NCBI GenBank assembly: GCA_031256195.1
Contig: JAIRRB010000035.1
Location: forward strand, 1 to 32,208
Length of the DNA stretch: 32,208 nt
Reading direction: 5' to 3'
Origin: Treponema sp.
GTDB taxonomy: Bacteria > Spirochaetota > Spirochaetia > Treponematales > Breznakiellaceae
Shown: piece by piece, positions 31,014-32,208 of the stretch
Position numbering within the stretch: the stretch's first letter is position 1
Layout: each line of letters begins with the position of its first letter
Position numbers and translations under genes: made by a program
Notes under the pieces: generated by a model
What the model was told of the DNA's origin: nothing
Seen by the model: the letters and a program-made list of their open reading frames with translations, nothing else
Database searches by the model: none

Positions 31014-31025
31014 TTGTTTTCTCCT
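30943..31025 (-). repeat. 83-bp start cassette, second copy
   Basis: 81 of 83 positions match 28852-28934. It ends just upstream of the ribosome-binding site; beyond it the two upstream regions differ completely (hairpin there, ACTCTA operators here). Confidence 0.88.
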
Positions 31026-31040
31026 CGTCATTAAAATATT

Positions 31041-31056
31041 ACTCTATATTTAGAGT
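31041..31056. promoter_or_regulatory. Operator-like dyad 1 (ACTCTA-TATT-TAGAGT)
   Basis: Perfect 6-bp inverted repeat with 4-base centre, in the 85-bp gap between the divergent lipoprotein and XRE genes. Same arms as the site at 31075. A -35-like TTGTCT begins at its last base. Confidence 0.72.
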
Positions 31057-31074
31057 TGTCTTTAGTATATTCCC

Positions 31075-31090
31075 ACTCTAATTTTAGAGT
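31075..31090. promoter_or_regulatory. Operator-like dyad 2 (ACTCTA-ATTT-TAGAGT)
   Basis: Second copy of the dyad, centred 34 bp from the first. It covers a possible -10 (TAATTT at 31079) spaced 17 bases from TTGTCT (31056-31061), so a bound protein would block the XRE promoter. It ends 8 bp before the XRE start codon. Confidence 0.72.
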
Positions 31091-31098
31091 CAAGCGGT

Positions 31099-31305
31099 AT
31101 GGAGAAGGAAACAGAAAAAATTTTAGAAAAAATTCGCCAAAAAAGGCTCGAAAAGAAACTTTCGCTACTCCATTTGGCACAGGAGCTGGGTATTTCACAT
31201 AGCCATTTATATTATATTGAAAGCAAGAGGGTGATTCCTTCGATTGATGTTATTGTAAAAATCGCCAAAGCATTGGATTTTCCCTTAAATGATTTATTGG
31301 ACTAA
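31099..31305 (+). CDS. Small XRE-family helix-turn-helix regulator
   Basis: 68 aa, almost only the DNA-binding domain: IRQKRLEKKLSLLHLAQELGISHSHLYYIESKRVIPSIDVIVKIAKALDFPLNDLL, a complete Cro/CI-type HTH. No Shine-Dalgarno is visible, and the inferred promoter would place the transcript start within about 10 bases of the ATG, so translation may be nearly leaderless. Two identical-arm dyads sit directly upstream. Likely autorepressor that also controls the divergent lipoprotein gene (inference). Confidence 0.84.
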   Translation: MEKETEKILEKIRQKRLEKKLSLLHLAQELGISHSHLYYIESKRVIPSIDVIVKIAKALDFPLNDLLD

Positions 31306-31344
31306 TTGACTGGTTTGCCGTATTTTCGGGTTTTACTGGATGAG

Positions 31345-31480
31345 GGTATCATACCGCAGGGTTCGTCAACAATAGTTGACACGCCCTGTACCCGCCTGAC
31401 AGCTGAAAGCGGTCAGGTCTTCCGCAACAGAGCTCGAACCATAGGTTCGGCGGGGTATTATACCCCTCAGCACGAATAAA
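31345..31480. repeat. Cluster of palindromes ending in the GGGTATTA..CAGC.CGAATAAA repeat
   Basis: Between an XRE gene and a convergent lipoprotein gene lie five consecutive palindromes: GGTAT-C-ATACC (31345-31355), GTCAAC-AATA-GTTGAC (31365-31380), CCTGAC-N11-GTCAGG (31395-31417), CGAACC-ATA-GGTTCG (31435-31449) and GGGGTAT-T-ATACCCC (31452-31466). The last 28 bases (31453-31480) match the element inside the secretion fusion gene at 26 positions. No ORF is supported here. Confidence 0.75.
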
Positions 31481-31494
31481 TCTTTTACGCCGTA

Positions 31495-32013
31495 TTACGG
31501 TTCATCAGGCTCTTTCTTCCCGCTTTCACCATGATCACCTTCAGTTCCCCACCATTGAGTCACAATGAAGATTACCGTTGTGCCTTCAACTTCCAGTGTA
31601 CCCTTATATGCGTCATAGTAATCCCCTATTGCACGAGACACAGACCCCTGCGGCGGCGGCATAACTGGATCCTTATCACCAGTTCCGCCTCTATCCATAA
31701 ATGCCAGTGTCCAGTTATTGCCAGAAATGGTCAATTTTTGTTTACCGTTATCATCACTATACCATACGCCGCTCAGCAATACTCCGCCGGCGCCTTCCTT
31801 GATAAATGTCACCTGATTGGCTTTATGAAAATCTTCTTCTATGAATATCTTCGTATTGTTATCCGACAATATTCCCGTCATGGGCAGGTATTCACCAGGT
31901 TTTACCGCAATCCAATGCGGAGTTTTATTTGAGTCTTCATCACACCCAACCACCAGTATGGTGAAAACCAGCGCCATTAGCAGTATTCCCAACCACAACA
32001 TTTTGTTCGCCAT
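31495..32013 (-). CDS. Lipoprotein of the same leader family
   Basis: The ORF track starts with GTG at 32028; ATG 32013 with AAGGAG just upstream is the better start (172 aa). Leader MANKMLWLGILLMALVFTILVVGC|D, a diverged relative of the two leaders upstream. The mature part is a small beta-rich domain (GILSDNNTKIFIEEDFHKANQVTFIKEGAGGVLLSGVWYSDDNGKQKLTISGNNWTLAF...YKGTLEVEGTTVIFIVTQW), similar in outline to the 'tolerance/threshold' beta domains of treponemal lipoproteins, ending in a charged EGDHGESGKKEPDEP tail. Function unknown. A matching XRE gene, if any, would lie beyond the window. Confidence 0.8.
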   Translation of the reverse strand: MANKMLWLGILLMALVFTILVVGCDEDSNKTPHWIAVKPGEYLPMTGILSDNNTKIFIEEDFHKANQVTFIKEGAGGVLLSGVWYSDDNGKQKLTISGNNWTLAFMDRGGTGDKDPVMPPPQGSVSRAIGDYYDAYKGTLEVEGTTVIFIVTQWWGTEGDHGESGKKEPDEP

Positions 32014-32025
32014 TTCTTTCTCCTT

Positions 32026-32043
32026 CACTTTGGCAACAAAGTG
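32026..32043 (-). promoter_or_regulatory. Conserved leader hairpin, second copy
   Basis: CACTTTG-GCAA-CAAAGTG, identical in stem to 28936-28953 with one loop change (GCAA against GCGA), again touching the ribosome-binding site of a lipoprotein gene. Confidence 0.65.
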
Positions 32044-32148
32044 TACATTATGCGTTTGAATTCATAAAAAAATGGCCCTTAATACCAGAGGTTCTTGACT
32101 AGCACTTTTCCGATATTTTGAACAGTTTTTGAAAATAGGCAACTGATC

Positions 32149-32167
32149 ATCGGTATAAATGACCGAT
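32149..32167. promoter_or_regulatory. Dyad at window edge (ATCGGT-N7-ACCGAT)
   Basis: Inverted repeat with 6-bp arms in the non-coding, AT-rich end of the window upstream of the 32013 lipoprotein gene. By analogy with the two modules to the left it may be the operator of a regulator beyond 32208. Nothing else is seen in 32044-32208. Confidence 0.4.
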
Positions 32168-32208
32168 TTTTCAATGATTTAACCCTCTTTTGAGCAGTTT
32201 CTACGATT

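Noticed and set aside
29244-31305. XRE genes as antitoxins of a HigBA-type pair
   Set aside because: No small toxin gene is adjacent to either; both face lipoprotein genes instead.
1-32208. CRISPR array, prophage or transposase genes
   Set aside because: No regularly spaced direct repeats, integrase, phage structural or transposase reading frames were seen.

Overview
The window looks like chromosomal DNA of a spirochaete, most likely a Treponema of the termite-gut type. The support is recalled family resemblance, not a search: a decayed chemoreceptor with treponemal wording, lipoproteins with a recurring MVNKRFWLGMLVM..VVGC leader, a treponemal-style septum initiator, an [FeFe]-hydrogenase maturase (HydG), and mixed GC content with AT-rich accessory islands.

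Region 1 (148-9753, + strand) is a compact type II secretion / type IV pilus-like operon: prepilin peptidase, secretin, GspE ATPase, GspF platform, GspG major pseudopilin, a helix-only mini-pseudopilin, a second minor pseudopilin, a GspK-like protein, a 589-aa protein that appears to fuse GspL/PilN-, GspM/PilO- and GspC/PilP-like parts, and a small lipoprotein. Spacing is tight throughout, with several overlaps. A palindromic intergenic-type repeat sits inside the fusion gene.

Region 2 (9754-10410) holds hairpins and tRNA-Lys(UUU), whose T stem has one G-G mismatch.

Region 3 (10411-17236, - strand) carries an exported protein, dxs (isoprenoid precursors), a 29-codon basic ribosomal-type protein missed by the ORF track, a DivIC/FtsB-like protein, a TPR lipoprotein and an Mla-type lipid transport set (MlaE, MlaF, MlaD).

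Region 4 (17279-23735) has a FosA/FosB-like thiol transferase in AT-rich DNA, a 16-base C tract, a chemoreceptor pseudogene, a HEAT-repeat exported protein, a conserved hypothetical protein, a solute-binding lipoprotein, an SH3-domain exported protein and hydG.

Region 5 (23792-28387) has a hybrid histidine kinase whose two PAS domains both carry C-x7-C-x4-C, then tyrS and a CsgG-like lipoprotein.

Region 6 (28518-32208) is accessory. Three lipoprotein genes on the - strand share a leader. Two of them face XRE-type regulators across intergenic regions with dyad or repeated operator-like sites. Two lipoproteins share an 83-bp start cassette that is 81/83 identical although the mature proteins are unrelated. 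Two of the three carry the same hairpin just upstream of the ribosome-binding site. A VapB-like antitoxin lies beside a VapC toxin gene gutted by an in-frame deletion. The two candidates for something not well described are the fused secretion platform with its extended secretin, and the repeated lipoprotein/XRE modules.
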